Origin: an uncultured Erythrobacter sp.
Lineage (GTDB): Bacteria; Pseudomonadota; Alphaproteobacteria; Sphingomonadales; Sphingomonadaceae
Assembly (NCBI GenBank): GCA_947500645.1
Contig: CANMSD010000001.1
Coordinates: 1,054,001-1,118,000 of the forward strand
Direction: 5' to 3'
Length of the DNA stretch: 64,000 bases
Shown: positions 1 through 10,284 of the stretch, piece after piece
Layout: the number at the start of each line of letters is the position of its first letter
How positions within the stretch are numbered: the first letter of the stretch is position 1
Made by a program: the position numbers and the translations under genes
Notes under the pieces: model-generated
Database searches by the model: none
What the model was told of the DNA's origin: nothing
The model's input: the letters and a program-made list of their open reading frames with translations, nothing else

Positions 1-1574
1 TCGCGCTACAATACAAGCGCAATGACGCTGCTTTTCAGCGCGGCACATTCCGCGTGCGCGGCGACAATCTTGAACTGTTCCCCAGCCACTACGAAGACAT
101 GGCCTGGCGCATCAGCTTCTTCGGTGACGAGATCGAGGAAATCAGCGAATTCGATCCGCTGACCGGCAAGAAAGGCGCGTCGCTCGAAAAGGTGCGCGTC
201 TATGCGAACTCGCACTATGTGACGCCCGGCCCGACGATGAAACAGGCGACCGAGGCGATCAAATTCGAGCTGGAGCACCGCCTCAAAGAACTTCAGGAAG
301 AGGGGCAATTGCTCGAGGCGCAGCGGCTGGAACAACGCACCAATTTCGACCTTGAGATGATTGCCGCGACCGGAAGCTGCGCGGGGATCGAGAATTATTC
401 GCGCTTTCTCACTGGTCGCTTACCCGGAGAGCCGCCGCCAACCCTGTTCGAATACTTGCCCGAAAACGCGCTACTCTTCGTCGATGAGAGCCACCAGACC
501 GTGCCGCAGATCGGCGCGATGTCGAAAGGCGACCACAGGCGCAAGATTACGCTCGCCGAATATGGCTTCCGCTTGCCAAGCTGCATCGACAACCGCCCAC
601 TGCGTTTCAACGAGTGGGATGCGATGCGCCCGCAGACCTTTGCCGTTTCAGCCACGCCGGGCGGCTGGGAGATGGAACAAACCGGCGGCGTGTTCGCCGA
701 ACAGGTCATCCGCCCAACCGGCCTGATCGATCCGCCAGTCGAGATTCGCCCGGTCGAGGATCAGGTGCAGGATTGTATTCAGGAATGTCTTGCCACCGCG
801 AAGAAGGGCTATCGCACACTTGTCACCACCCTGACCAAGCGGATGGCGGAAGACCTGACCGAATTCATGCACGAGGCGGGCGTAAAGGTCCGTTACATGC
901 ACTCCGACGTCGAGACGCTGGAGCGCATCGAGCTGATCCGCGATTTGCGGCTGGGCGTTTATGATGTGCTGATCGGGATCAACCTTCTGCGCGAAGGGCT
1001 AGACATTCCCGAATGTGGCCTCGTCGCGATCCTTGATGCCGACAAGGAGGGCTTCCTGCGTTCGGAAACCTCGCTGATCCAGACGATCGGCCGCGCGGCA
1101 CGCAATGTCGACGGCAAGGTGATCCTCTATGCCGACCGTGTGACGGGAAGTATGGAACGCGCCATGGCTGAAACTGAGCGACGACGCGAGAAGCAGCGCG
1201 CTTACAACGACGAACACGGCATCACCCCGACAACCATCAAGCGCGACATCGCCGACATCGTCGCTCACACTGCCAGTCAGGATGGCGTTGTCGTCGACAC
1301 CGGAGACAATGAGGTCAACAACCTGGTCGGTCACAATCTGCGGGCCTATATTGAAGACCTCGAGAAGCGGATGCGCGACGCCGCCGCGAACCTCGAATTC
1401 GAAGAAGCCGGTCGCCTGCGCGACGAAATCCGGCGGCTTGAAAATGACGAGTTGGGCCTGCCCGATGGTGAGAAGAAAGCGCCCAAGGTCGGCCGCTCCG
1501 ATGCTGGCCGTCCCGGCACGCGCAAGACCCGCTATGGCAAGACGCGCTACAAACGCATGGGCGGAAAGCCGTGA
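1..1574 (+). CDS. uvrB: UvrABC excinuclease subunit B, 3' part (5' end outside window)
   Basis: UvrB is the helicase-like damage-verification subunit of nucleotide excision repair; it is loaded by UvrA and recruits UvrC. The reading frame is open from base 3, giving about 523 residues, so roughly the first 200 residues of a normal alphaproteobacterial UvrB lie upstream; the GTG at 54 is internal. Visible signatures are the DESH Walker B box (after ENALLFV), [10 protein letters not shown], the helicase motif V/VI block [17 protein letters not shown]...QTIGRAARN, and the C-terminal UVR motif ([20 protein letters not shown]) that contacts UvrC. The tail is basic ([11 protein letters not shown]). 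The stop overlaps the next gene's GTG start by 4 bases. Identity is certain. Confidence 0.97.
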   Translation, partial: ALQYKRNDAAFQRGTFRVRGDNLELFPSHYEDMAWRISFFGDEIEEISEFDPLTGKKGASLEKVRVYANSHYVTPGPTMKQATEAIKFELEHRLKELQEEGQLLEAQRLEQRTNFDLEMIAATGSCAGIENYSRFLTGRLPGEPPPTLFEYLPENALLFVDESHQTVPQIGAMSKGDHRRKITLAEYGFRLPSCIDNRPLRFNEWDAMRPQTFAVSATPGGWEMEQTGGVFAEQVIRPTGLIDPPVEIRPVEDQVQDCIQECLATAKKGYRTLVTTLTKRMAEDLTEFMHEAGVKVRYMHSDVETLERIELIRDLRLGVYDVLIGINLLREGLDIPECGLVAILDADKEGFLRSETSLIQTIGRAARNVDGKVILYADRVTGSMERAMAETERRREKQRAYNDEHGITPTTIKRDIADIVAHTASQDGVVVDTGDNEVNNLVGHNLRAYIEDLEKRMRDAAANLEFEEAGRLRDEIRRLENDELGLPDGEKKAPKVGRSDAGRPGTRKTRYGKTRYKRMGGKP

Positions 1575-2164
1575 GGTTTGCAGTTGCTCTCGCCGCGTCA
1601 GTCGTCCTTTCCCTCGCCGCATGCAAGCCGCCGCCAACCGACGCGGATATGGCGCGCGACATGCCCGCCGACGAGTTGCAAGGACCATCCGAGCCGCTGG
1701 ACTCGCCCGATGTCGAAGGTGCGATCTGGGCCGCGAGTTCGACGCCTTGGCGGATCATCTACGGCAAAGCTGGTGAGCCGCCGCTTGTGGCGTTGGCATG
1801 CCTAGATGAAGGACCCGAGACGGTGCTGCGCGTAACCCGTTATGCTCCAGCAGACGAGGATACAGGCGCGATGCTGGCCTTTGTCGGCAACGGCCATATC
1901 GGCCGGATGAAGGTGGATGCGACGAAAGTGAACGGCGCGATCGTCTGGCAGGGCGAAGACCCCGCCGTCGACAATGATTGGGAGCCGCTGACTGGCCCGC
2001 GCAGTCTAACGCTGACCGTACCGGGCGCAGGCATGGTGACACTGAATTCGAGCGATCTGGCGCGCGACCTCGTGGTTGGCTGCCGCGGCGGGAAGGTCGG
2101 GCCGGAGCCGGAAGCTGATTTGGAACCCGAGGAAGGGCCTAGCGAGCCTGAGCCCGCTGAATGA
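1571..2164 (+). CDS. Putative lipoprotein of unknown function
   Basis: 197 residues with an N-terminal lipoprotein signal ending in the lipobox LAAC (Cys at about residue 18). The start is the GTG that overlaps the uvrB stop by 4 bases, which places the signal peptide correctly. The body has no domain I recognise; the tail is a Pro/Glu-rich acidic stretch ([20 protein letters not shown]). Probably anchored in the periplasm and co-transcribed with uvrB. Its 3' end overlaps the convergent dsbD gene by 26 bases. Function unknown. Confidence 0.75.
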   Translation: MRFAVALAASVVLSLAACKPPPTDADMARDMPADELQGPSEPLDSPDVEGAIWAASSTPWRIIYGKAGEPPLVALACLDEGPETVLRVTRYAPADEDTGAMLAFVGNGHIGRMKVDATKVNGAIVWQGEDPAVDNDWEPLTGPRSLTLTVPGAGMVTLNSSDLARDLVVGCRGGKVGPEPEADLEPEEGPSEPEPAE

Positions 2165-4223
2165 GCATGTCGGGCGTGAGCACTTGCGGCAGTTGCTCGC
2201 CCTCCGCATCCGGTTCGTACCAAACGTAGAGCGGCACGCCCGCCGCGCCCTGATCGCTCAGAAACATGGTGATTTCCTCGTCGCGCTGAGTCCAGTCGCC
2301 GACCATTGCAATCACACCCGCCTCTTCGAAAGCCTCCCGCGTCGTCTCTCGCTCGATCGCGACGCTTTCATTGACTTTGCAGGTCACGCACCAATCAGCG
2401 GTAAACCACAGGAAAACCGGCTTTCCGCTCGCTCGCGCTTCGGTCAATGCCGCTTGGCTGAACGCCTGCGGTTTGAGCAGTGAATTCGAGAGATCTGCGC
2501 TCTGAGCCGCATAACTTGCGGGCAAAGCAAAGGCTCCAAAAATCAGGAACGGTGCGGCGATCAGGCCAAAGGCAGGCCAAGCCATTTTGCTGCGTTGCTG
2601 CAGTTTCCCGACCACGGCCAGCGCCAGGATAACGCCAAACACCATGACCAGCGCGAACATCGCGAAGCCGCGCCCGCCAAGCTGCACGGTCAGCCATATG
2701 AGCGCGAGGGCAGTCAGCCCCATTGGGATTGCCATGATCCGGCGGAAACGCTCCATCCACGGACCCGGCTTGGGTAGCATCTTGCGCACAGCGGGCACGA
2801 AACCAATCGACAGGAACGGCAGAGCCAGGCCGAGACCGAGCGCTGCAAACAACAGCAATGCTGGCGCAATCGGCAACAGCAAGGCTGCCCCCAATGCCGC
2901 CGCCATGAACGGCCCGGTGCACGGGGTAGCTGCGAAAGCCGCCAGCAAGCCCGTAGCAAAGGCGCTGGCCGGTTCGCCGCCGCGAGTGATCGAGAGCGAT
3001 GGCAGTTCGAACAGCCCAGCGAAGTTGGCGGTGATCACGCTGGCTAGCACCAGCAGTGCGATGACGACGCCCGGTTCCTGCAATTGGAATGCCCAGCCGA
3101 CCTGCTCACCGGCCGCGCGCAGGGCCAGCATCAGACCGCCAAGGGCAACACAAGCGAGTACGACGCCAGCTGTGTAAGCCAGCCCCTCGCTGCGCGCCTG
3201 AGCATCGCTTTCGCCAGCCCGCGCCAACGAAATCGCCTTGAGGCTCAGGATCGGGAAGACACAGGGCATGATGTTTAGAATCAGGCCACCCACGAGCGCA
3301 CCCAAAAACAATGTCCAGAGCGACGGAGAGCCCATTCCGACGGGCCCAGCGATGATTTCGCCGCCGGTTGGCACATCGCCCGGTTCCGCTTCGAAGCGAA
3401 CACCAGAACCGTCGCCAAAAGCGAGGATACCAGACAGCGCCTGTGCTTCGCCCATGCCGAATTCATCTAGCGGTATTTCCGCAACCAGCATGTCGCCATC
3501 GCGCATAAATGTCTGAACGGCGGAGTAAGAAACCAGCCGTTCGTTCGCGACAAAAACATGTGGGCCGGTCAGTTTCACTGATTGCGGCAATGGGATCGCA
3601 ACACGCAGTTTCTGGTCCGCAATCTCAAAACTCGCCTCGGCGTCGAGCAGCGGCGCAATCTCCGCTCGCCAACGGGCAAAATCGCCGCCTTGGCTTTCGC
3701 GCAATACAGCATCCTGCGGCACGCAAATTTCGTCAGTGCAGGCGAGATACTGGACAAAACCACCCACCGGCTCGCGGGTGGTGTTATCGACATTATCGCC
3801 GACCGTAACCGGAACCAGGACCGTGTAGGCACCCTTGTATATGTGGTTCATCAGGTCGCCGCTCTCCAGCTCCTGCACGAAGCGCTGAGGTACGGGATAG
3901 AGCGGCTCACCCATCTCCCAGCCATCCGGCAGGTCGAGCTGCAACAGCATGCCCTGCCCCGCATCGCCGGGATTGGACCAATATCCGTGCCATTCCTCGC
4001 TGCTCGCCGGGTCAGGCGTGAAGCGCAGCGCCAGCATCCATTCCTCGCCAGCAACCGGCATGCCATCGGCAAGCAATTCCACCGAGATGTTCTGGTCGCC
4101 GAACACCTCCTGGACAGGGATCGGAGTCGAGCCATCCTGCGCCGATGCAGGAGAAAACGTCCCAATGGTTGCGGCCAGCGCAAGCAGCAGTGCAGCAAAC
4201 CATAGCGTTATGCGTGGGAACAT
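2139..4223 (-). CDS. dsbD: Thiol:disulfide interchange protein, DsbD/ScsB family
   Basis: Inner-membrane reductase that passes electrons from cytoplasmic thioredoxin to periplasmic thiol proteins. 694 residues from the ATG at 4223, which begins a clear signal peptide (MFPRITLWFAALLLALAATI...SPASAQ); further upstream codons are not signal-like. The order is a periplasmic N-terminal domain with a Cys pair (ACTDEIC, about residues 162 and 167), a CcdA-like membrane core with MPCVFP (Cys about 321) and ATPCTGPF, and a C-terminal thioredoxin domain with the active site DWCVTCK. This three-part layout is the DsbD family standard. Divergent from the UbiH-type gene, with 86 bp between. Confidence 0.93.
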   Translation of the reverse strand: MFPRITLWFAALLLALAATIGTFSPASAQDGSTPIPVQEVFGDQNISVELLADGMPVAGEEWMLALRFTPDPASSEEWHGYWSNPGDAGQGMLLQLDLPDGWEMGEPLYPVPQRFVQELESGDLMNHIYKGAYTVLVPVTVGDNVDNTTREPVGGFVQYLACTDEICVPQDAVLRESQGGDFARWRAEIAPLLDAEASFEIADQKLRVAIPLPQSVKLTGPHVFVANERLVSYSAVQTFMRDGDMLVAEIPLDEFGMGEAQALSGILAFGDGSGVRFEAEPGDVPTGGEIIAGPVGMGSPSLWTLFLGALVGGLILNIMPCVFPILSLKAISLARAGESDAQARSEGLAYTAGVVLACVALGGLMLALRAAGEQVGWAFQLQEPGVVIALLVLASVITANFAGLFELPSLSITRGGEPASAFATGLLAAFAATPCTGPFMAAALGAALLLPIAPALLLFAALGLGLALPFLSIGFVPAVRKMLPKPGPWMERFRRIMAIPMGLTALALIWLTVQLGGRGFAMFALVMVFGVILALAVVGKLQQRSKMAWPAFGLIAAPFLIFGAFALPASYAAQSADLSNSLLKPQAFSQAALTEARASGKPVFLWFTADWCVTCKVNESVAIERETTREAFEEAGVIAMVGDWTQRDEEITMFLSDQGAAGVPLYVWYEPDAEGEQLPQVLTPDMLIQRAQAR

Positions 4224-4309
4224 TCTTGCCTCAATCACGGCGAAACCTTTAGGAGCGCAGATGAGTATTCGCAATCGGCGCGAATAAGGTTGCACAAGGC
4301 ATCGAAATA

Positions 4310-5527
4310 ATGAGCGAAGAGACACGCGACCTTCTGATCCTGGGCGGCGGGCTGGTTGGCATGACGCTGGCGCTGACTGCTGCGCGCAAGGGCTTTTCCA
4401 GCCATGTGGTTGACCGCGCCGATCCGGCCGAATTGACTGCCGAAGGATTTGACGACCGTGCAACCGCGATCTCGACCGCGAGTTGGCACCTGTTCCGCAA
4501 TATCGGCCTGGCCGAGGGGTTGGAGGAATTCGCCTGCCCCATCGCCAAGATTGCCGTCACCGATCAGCAGAAGCCGGGCCGGATCGATTTCCAGCCCGAA
4601 CCGCATGAGGGATCGCTTGGCCGGATGTTCCCCAATCGCCGCCTTCGCCTCGCTCTGTTTGAAGCCGCCGTCGACGAACCGCTGATCAATTGGGTGTCCA
4701 AGGCCGAAGTGAACGAGCGGCAGCGCAGCGAATATGGCGTTGCGGCTGTGTTGGCCGACGGAACCAAGCTCAACGCCCGGCTGATGGTCGCGGCGGAGGG
4801 ACGTCAGTCGCCCACACGCAAAGAAGCTGGTCTGGTGGTCGCCAATTGGGATTACAGCCACCGCGCGGTGATCGCCGGGCTGACGCATGAGAAGCCGCAT
4901 GAGAATGTCGCTTGGGAAATCTTTTATCCCGCCGGTCCGTTCGCGCTGCTGCCGATGCTCGACGATGAACAAGGGCGGCATCGCTCCTCGCTGGTCTGGA
5001 CTGTGTCGGAAGAAGATGGAGCGGGTGTAACGAAGCTGGGCGACCGCGCGTTCTTGGCCGAAGTGGAAAAGCGCATGGGCGGCATTTACGGCGAAGTTAC
5101 CAGCGTTGGCGTGCGCTCCTCATGGCCGCTCGGTTTCCACCATACTGCGAAAATCACCGATGAACGCCTCGCGCTGGTTGGTGATGCCGCGCACGGCATT
5201 CACCCGATTGCCGGACAGGGGCTCAACCTTGGCCTGCGCGATGCGGCCACTTTGGTCGAAGTGCTGGAGGAAGGACGCAGGATCGGTCTCGATCCCGGCG
5301 ATCACCAGCTGCTGATGCGCTATGAGAATTGGCGCGGGCTCGATGCCTTCATGGTTGCAGGCGCAACCGACACTCTTACCCGCCTGTTCGGCGTAAAGGG
5401 CAAAACCGCATCTGCAGTGCGGCGCTTTGGCATGGGCGCGGTGCAACGCAGCGGCGCTCTCAAACATTGGTTTATGGATGAGGCGCGCGGCGTCTCAGGC
5501 GACTTGCCCGAGTTGCTGCGCTCCTGA
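4310..5527 (+). CDS. UbiH/UbiF/COQ6-family FAD-dependent hydroxylase
   Basis: 405 residues, the normal size for the ubiquinone-ring hydroxylases, which use FAD, O2 and NAD(P)H to hydroxylate ubiquinone precursors. The N-terminus has the dinucleotide-binding GGGLVGMTLAL motif (about residues 12-22), DDRATAIS near residue 48 matches the family's DxRxxAL motif, and LVGDAAHGIHPIAGQGLNLGLRDA (about 290-313) is the GD FAD-ribityl motif in its UbiH form. Which ring position it hydroxylates cannot be told from sequence, so no symbol is given. It ends 2 bp before the convergent mitofilin-like gene. Confidence 0.88.
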   Translation: MSEETRDLLILGGGLVGMTLALTAARKGFSSHVVDRADPAELTAEGFDDRATAISTASWHLFRNIGLAEGLEEFACPIAKIAVTDQQKPGRIDFQPEPHEGSLGRMFPNRRLRLALFEAAVDEPLINWVSKAEVNERQRSEYGVAAVLADGTKLNARLMVAAEGRQSPTRKEAGLVVANWDYSHRAVIAGLTHEKPHENVAWEIFYPAGPFALLPMLDDEQGRHRSSLVWTVSEEDGAGVTKLGDRAFLAEVEKRMGGIYGEVTSVGVRSSWPLGFHHTAKITDERLALVGDAAHGIHPIAGQGLNLGLRDAATLVEVLEEGRRIGLDPGDHQLLMRYENWRGLDAFMVAGATDTLTRLFGVKGKTASAVRRFGMGAVQRSGALKHWFMDEARGVSGDLPELLRS

Positions 5528-5529
5528 CG

Positions 5530-6459
5530 CTACTCGTCCGTCGGCCCTTCAACCGGGCTCAGCTGTTCGACCGGATTGCCAGCGCCATCACGCAGACGCC
5601 GCGGTTCAAGAACGGCGGCCGTTTCGAGCGTTTGCAACGCATCCATCGCATTGTTGTAGCGCGTTGCATCGGCGATCCAGTTTTCCGCGCGAGCCGCGCC
5701 GGGCAAGTTCTGGACCTCTGCAATAGCTGCATCGATGCGACCGCTCTCTAGGAACAGGCGGGCCCGGTCGAGGCGCCGTTCCGGCTGAGGCGATGGTGTG
5801 TCTTCGCGGCGGATCACGAACATCTCGCCAATCTCGCGGCGAATATCGGCCCAGGATGAAATCTCGTCACCTTCGGACAATTCGGGGCCTAACCCTTCAA
5901 GGCGCGCCAGCAATTGATCGAGCGTGATCGGACGGCGCGAGAATGAGATAACGGTCCGCACGGCGTTCGGCCAATTGTCGCCAAAGCGCAGGCGCAGCTG
6001 GTCGGCCAGGAAGCCAAGTTCCGCCCCGCGCTCGATGGCACGGCGTGTGGCAAAGGCAATCAGCAAGCCTTCGGCGCGCGCGGCATTACCCGCAGCAGCC
6101 TGAGCCTGGAGGTCGAGCCGCGCAAGACGCTGCTCTGCCGCTGCCAAACGCTGGTCAAGGCCGCCCTGCTGCTCGGCAAGACCTTCAACCGCTTCCACCT
6201 GCTCTTCAATTGCAGCTTCACTGGCCTCGCTAGTCGGCGTCGGCAACGCAGGCAATTCAGCTTCTGGTGTTTCGGTGGCCGTGGCCGCTGCCAGAGGCTC
6301 GCTTTGAGTCTCGACTGCCGCGGGTGCTTCCTCATTGGTGGCATTATACCAGACGATGTATCCGATCAGCACTCCGCCAGCAGCAAAGGAGGTAAGCGCG
6401 GCGAGCCAAATGCCTTTGGATGAGCCGCTTTTGCGGCGACTGCCGTATTTCGATTCCAT
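5530..6459 (-). CDS. Mitofilin (Mic60)-like membrane protein
   Basis: 309 residues: a basic cytoplasmic start (MESKYGSRRKSGSSKG), one membrane helix (about residues 19-39), a Glu/Pro/Ala-rich linker, a predicted coiled coil (about 90-150), and a helical C-terminal domain around RLDRARLFLESGRIDAAIAEV resembling the mitofilin signature. Alphaproteobacterial Mic60 homologues shape inner-membrane invaginations and are typically encoded beside hemD/hemC, as here (58 bp after hemD, same strand). The family call rests on architecture plus this synteny; overall similarity of the family is low. It is shorter than mitochondrial Mic60. Confidence 0.72.
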   Translation of the reverse strand: MESKYGSRRKSGSSKGIWLAALTSFAAGGVLIGYIVWYNATNEEAPAAVETQSEPLAAATATETPEAELPALPTPTSEASEAAIEEQVEAVEGLAEQQGGLDQRLAAAEQRLARLDLQAQAAAGNAARAEGLLIAFATRRAIERGAELGFLADQLRLRFGDNWPNAVRTVISFSRRPITLDQLLARLEGLGPELSEGDEISSWADIRREIGEMFVIRREDTPSPQPERRLDRARLFLESGRIDAAIAEVQNLPGAARAENWIADATRYNNAMDALQTLETAAVLEPRRLRDGAGNPVEQLSPVEGPTDE

Positions 6460-6517
6460 TGGTGTCCGTTCTGCGATCCGTTATGCGCAGGTTTAGCCCC
6501 GCGCGGATATTTGCCGT

Positions 6518-7195
6518 CTATTGCCACATGTCTTTTGCCATGGCTAGCAGTTCGCTATCCGAAGGCTTGGAGGCCGCTTTTGCGCTGGCCCAGCCCGAAC
6601 CGGCAGCGGCAAGGATACGAGGGCCGAGCGCGGCAAGCACGATGCGCGATCTATCCAGGCCTAAACGCTCGCATTCATTGGCGAAATGCTGGGCTGAAGA
6701 GGCGGAATGGAGCAGCACGATCGCGTCATCAAAAGCCGCCTTTTGAGCATCTTCGAGCGGCAGATTGCGCACGCGGTAGACCACTTTTTCGATAATAGTG
6801 GTGCCTTCGGGCGGATGCAGGCTGATGCGCTCTTCTCCCGCAAGGCGAAGGAAGTGCTTGGGTGAAGCCGAATGTTCATCGAGCAGGTTTTGCAAACCGC
6901 CTTCACCTATGTCGGCTAGCTCAAACCCTGCTTGGCTTGCTGCAGCGGCTGTGGTTTGACCAACTGCGTGAACTGGCAGGCGCGTAAGTCTGTCTAGCGC
7001 CTGACCCGCATGGCGAAAAACGTTCGCACTGCCCACCAGTAAAGCGTCGATCCCCTTCAGATCGGGCAATTCCCAAGCCACAGGCTCTGTCTGCGAAAGC
7101 GGGATCCCCTGTATCTTTAGACCAAGCTCCGCGCCCGCATCGATGGTCGCAGACAAGCCCGGTTGAGGACGGATCGCGATGATCGCTTTAGCCAT
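6518..7195 (-). CDS. hemD: Uroporphyrinogen-III synthase
   Basis: 225 residues. HemD cyclises hydroxymethylbilane with inversion of ring D, the step after HemC in heme and tetrapyrrole synthesis. Sequence conservation in this family is weak; support comes from the N-terminal IRPQPGLSATIDAGAELGL and IDALLVGSANVFRHAG segments, the C-terminal VLLHSASSAQHFANECERLGL pattern, and its position 4 bp after hemC in the same operon. Start ATG at 7195. Confidence 0.9.
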   Translation of the reverse strand: MAKAIIAIRPQPGLSATIDAGAELGLKIQGIPLSQTEPVAWELPDLKGIDALLVGSANVFRHAGQALDRLTRLPVHAVGQTTAAAASQAGFELADIGEGGLQNLLDEHSASPKHFLRLAGEERISLHPPEGTTIIEKVVYRVRNLPLEDAQKAAFDDAIVLLHSASSAQHFANECERLGLDRSRIVLAALGPRILAAAGSGWASAKAASKPSDSELLAMAKDMWQ

Positions 7196-7199
7196 ACGT

Positions 7200-8165
7200 T
7201 CAGCCAGCGCCGCCGAAGTGCGTCAGAATGCCTGGGCTGGCGCTGGAGAGCAGGCGCGCGGCCAGCATCTTAGGTGCGTCCATATTGCCGATTGCGAAAC
7301 GAACATCGCCTTCGACCTTTTCCGCGCCGTCGGGGCTGTAAAGCGCTGCGCGCATTGAAAGCGTATCGTCATCAGCCTCACACAGCACCGCAACCGGACT
7401 GTGGCAGGTGCCGCCTAGCGCCTCAAGCAAGGTACGCTCCGCCAGCACTTCGGCCCGCGAGGGAGCGTGATCTATCGCTGCGACTGCCGCGACAGCTTCC
7501 TTGTTCTCTAAAGCGCATTCGATGCCGATCGCGCCTTGCGAAGCCGCCGGAATCCAGTCCGCATGTTCTAGCGGCATGCCAATCCCTTTCTCGCCCAAGC
7601 GCTCAAGTCCCGCCGCCGCAAGGAAGGTCGCATCCGCCTCGCCCGCCTGTAATTTCGCCAACCGGGTCGCGACATTACCGCGAAACATCACCACTTCTAG
7701 ATCGGGCCGCTGGTTGAGCAATTGCGCGGCACGACGCGGCGCGCTTGTCCCAACTTTCGCACCTGCAGGAATAGCCGCAATACTATCCGCCCCGATCAAA
7801 ACGTCCCGCTTGTCCGCGCGCGGCAGAATAGCGGCCATGGCAAACGCATCGGGGCGGATCGTCTCGACATCTTTCAGCGAGTGAACAGCCGCATCGATAC
7901 GCCCTTCCCCAAGCCATTGATCCAATTCCTTGGTCCACAGGGCCTTACCGCCAATCTCTGCGAGCGGGCGATCCTGGATTTTGTCGCCGCTTGCACGCAC
8001 AGGCACCAGCTCGACCTGCTCCTCGGTCCAGCCATGCGCTTCGCACAGCCGCCTTCGCGTTTCATAGGCCTGCGCCATGGCAAGCGGGGATTCGCGCGTT
8101 CCTAAGCGCATGCGAATGTCATTTCCGGCGTGCGCGCCGCTCTCATTATGGTCTGGCTGGCTCAT
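7200..8165 (-). CDS. hemC: Porphobilinogen deaminase (hydroxymethylbilane synthase)
   Basis: Polymerises four porphobilinogens into hydroxymethylbilane using a dipyrromethane cofactor. The conserved start of the fold (MRLGTRESPLAMAQA) and HSLKDV are visible, as is the cofactor-attachment loop GGTCHSPVA with its Cys. I place the start at the ATG at 8165 (321 residues); the in-frame codon at 8228 would run into the divergent tsaD gene, and the ATG at 8111, just before the conserved core and preceded by GGAAA, is a reasonable alternative. First gene of hemC-hemD-mitofilin, divergent from tsaD. Confidence 0.93.
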   Translation of the reverse strand: MSQPDHNESGAHAGNDIRMRLGTRESPLAMAQAYETRRRLCEAHGWTEEQVELVPVRASGDKIQDRPLAEIGGKALWTKELDQWLGEGRIDAAVHSLKDVETIRPDAFAMAAILPRADKRDVLIGADSIAAIPAGAKVGTSAPRRAAQLLNQRPDLEVVMFRGNVATRLAKLQAGEADATFLAAAGLERLGEKGIGMPLEHADWIPAASQGAIGIECALENKEAVAAVAAIDHAPSRAEVLAERTLLEALGGTCHSPVAVLCEADDDTLSMRAALYSPDGAEKVEGDVRFAIGNMDAPKMLAARLLSSASPGILTHFGGAG

Positions 8166-8209
8166 AGGCGCGCTTGCTCTAGCTTGCGGAGTCTCTAAGG
8201 GAAAGTCGC

Positions 8210-9274
8210 ATGAGCGAATTGCCGCCAACCTCCGACAGATCGAAGATCGTGCTGGGCATTGAGTCCAGCTGCGATGAGACCGCTGTGGCGCTGGTTCGCA
8301 CCGACCGGACGATCCTGGCCGAGCGGATCGCCAGCCAGGAAGCGGAACATGCGCCCTATGGCGGCGTCGTGCCCGAAATCGCGGCGCGCGCGCATGCAGA
8401 ACGGCTAGCCCCTATGCTCGAAGCGGTTATGGATGATGCCGGAATGTCTCTCGAAGACGTCGATGCGATTGCCGCAACCGCTGGTCCAGGCCTGATCGGC
8501 GGGGTCATGGTCGGGCTGGTCAGCGCTAAGGCGTTGGCGATGGCATCGGGCAAACCGTTGATGGCCATCAACCACCTTGAGGGTCACGCGCTCTCCCCCC
8601 GCCTCGCCAATCCAGAGCTTGAGTTTCCCTATCTGCTGCTGCTCGTATCGGGCGGGCATTGCCAGATCCTGCTGGTCGAAGCTGTCGGCGAATATCGCCG
8701 TCTTGCGACTACGATCGACGATGCGTTGGGTGAAGCCTTCGACAAGACCGCGAAGATTCTCGGACTCGGCTATCCCGGGGGGCCGAAGGTCGAAAAGCTT
8801 GCCCTTTCCGGTGATCCGAAGGCTGTTGCGCTACCACGACCACTGAAAGGTTCGAAGGAACCGCATTTTTCCTTCGCTGGCCTCAAGAGCGCGGTATTGC
8901 GCGCGCATGAAAGCGGCAAATATCGACCCGAAGACATCGCTGCCAGTTTCCAGCAGGCCGCGATCGACTGTCTGATCGACCGTCTCGGCCATGCTCTGAG
9001 CCGGACCGAAGTCCCACCCGCGCTGGTCGTCGCGGGGGGCGTTGCGGCCAACACTCGGATACGCGCTGCGCTTGAAGCCTTTGCGGAAACCCACCAAATG
9101 CGCTTTGCCGCGCCGCCATTGGCGCTGTGCACTGACAATGCGGCGATGATCGCCTGGGCGGGTTGCGAACGACTGCCTTTGGGTCAATCCGATCCGTTCG
9201 ATTTCAAGGCGCGCCCGCGCTGGCCGCTTGATCCAGAGGCGGACACAGTCCGGGGGGCAGGAGTAAAAGCATGA
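8210..9274 (+). CDS. tsaD: tRNA N6-threonylcarbamoyladenosine transferase
   Basis: 354 residues. TsaD moves the threonylcarbamoyl group onto A37 of ANN-decoding tRNAs, with TsaB and TsaE. The N-terminus [17 protein letters not shown] is diagnostic; the metal-binding His pair is NHLEGHALS (His122 and His126), and [20 protein letters not shown] and [10 protein letters not shown] are the other conserved blocks. The 3' end overlaps gpsA by 4 bases (ATGA), so the pair is translationally coupled. Often annotated as O-sialoglycoprotein endopeptidase in older records. Confidence 0.97.
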   Translation: MSELPPTSDRSKIVLGIESSCDETAVALVRTDRTILAERIASQEAEHAPYGGVVPEIAARAHAERLAPMLEAVMDDAGMSLEDVDAIAATAGPGLIGGVMVGLVSAKALAMASGKPLMAINHLEGHALSPRLANPELEFPYLLLLVSGGHCQILLVEAVGEYRRLATTIDDALGEAFDKTAKILGLGYPGGPKVEKLALSGDPKAVALPRPLKGSKEPHFSFAGLKSAVLRAHESGKYRPEDIAASFQQAAIDCLIDRLGHALSRTEVPPALVVAGGVAANTRIRAALEAFAETHQMRFAAPPLALCTDNAAMIAWAGCERLPLGQSDPFDFKARPRWPLDPEADTVRGAGVKA

Positions 9275-10284
9275 GCCAACAGACTATTGGCGTGATTGGC
9301 GCCGGAGCGTGGGGCACGGCGCTCGCGCAAATGCTCAGCTCCGACGGGCGCGAAGTGTTGCTCTGGGCCTACGAGGCCGACCTCGTCGACGCGATCAATG
9401 CCGAGCATCGCAACGCGCCGTACCTGCCCTCGGCCGAGCTATCGCCCAACATCCGCGCGACAAACGACCTTGCCAATCTGGCTTCGCTCAAGACAGTGCT
9501 CGCGGTCACACCCGCGCAAAACCTCGGCACGGTTCTTTCACAGCTTTCCAGCGATCCGCGCGACCTGGTGCTGTGTTCCAAAGGGATCGACGCAGCCACG
9601 GGTCAGCTGATGAACGAGGTCGCCAAGGGCGCATGCCCCGAAAGTGATGTCGCGGTCCTTTCCGGCCCAACCTTCGCGCATGAAGTGGCCGATGGCCTGC
9701 CAACCGCGGTGACACTCGCCTGCAGCGGGGGACGCGAGCAATGGGACCGGCTCTCACCCGAAATCGCGCGACCCGCCTTCCGCCCCTATTACACCGGTGA
9801 CGTAACCGGGGCAGAAATCGGTGGTGCAATCAAGAACGTGCTCGCCATCGCCTGCGGCGTGGTCGACGGGTTGGCGCTCGGCCAGAACGCCCGCGCTTCC
9901 CTGATCGCGCGCGGCTATGCCGAGATGCTGCGCTTCGGCGAAGCGCTCGGTGCGGAAGCGGAAACGCTAGCCGGTCTGTGCGGCCTGGGCGATCTGGTGC
10001 TCACCTGCTCGTCGACTTCCAGCCGCAATTTCTCACTCGGCAAGGCATTGGGTGAAGGGCAATCCGCCGCCGATCTGATGGCCGACCGCCGCACAGTTGC
10101 CGAAGGTGCACATACCGCTCCTGTGCTCAGACGTTTGGCCGAAGAGCATGGGCTGACAATGCCCATTGTGCTCGCGGTCAATGAAATCCTCGCGGGGGAA
10201 AGTCCGCGCGCAGTGGTCGCGACTTTGCTCGCTCGTCCGCTAAAGGCGGAGCAAGAGGGCAACAACGGAGACCCGCAAGCTTGA
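9271..10284 (+). CDS. gpsA: Glycerol-3-phosphate dehydrogenase [NAD(P)+]
   Basis: Reduces dihydroxyacetone phosphate to sn-glycerol-3-phosphate for phospholipid synthesis in the cytoplasm. 337 residues with the N-terminal Rossmann motif [16 protein letters not shown], the substrate-site stretch [20 protein letters not shown], and the C-terminal block [20 protein letters not shown]...[10 protein letters not shown] with the catalytic Lys. It overlaps tsaD and the following flippase gene by 4 bases each, indicating one transcript. Confidence 0.97.
   Translation: MSQQTIGVIGAGAWGTALAQMLSSDGREVLLWAYEADLVDAINAEHRNAPYLPSAELSPNIRATNDLANLASLKTVLAVTPAQNLGTVLSQLSSDPRDLVLCSKGIDAATGQLMNEVAKGACPESDVAVLSGPTFAHEVADGLPTAVTLACSGGREQWDRLSPEIARPAFRPYYTGDVTGAEIGGAIKNVLAIACGVVDGLALGQNARASLIARGYAEMLRFGEALGAEAETLAGLCGLGDLVLTCSSTSSRNFSLGKALGEGQSAADLMADRRTVAEGAHTAPVLRRLAEEHGLTMPIVLAVNEILAGESPRAVVATLLARPLKAEQEGNNGDPQA

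Noticed and set aside
54..56. GTG as the start of uvrB
   Set aside because: The frame is open upstream to the window edge and encodes conserved UvrB sequence ([13 protein letters not shown]).
8166..8228. Upstream extension of hemC to 8228
   Set aside because: It would overlap the divergent tsaD start and adds residues not found in HemC proteins.
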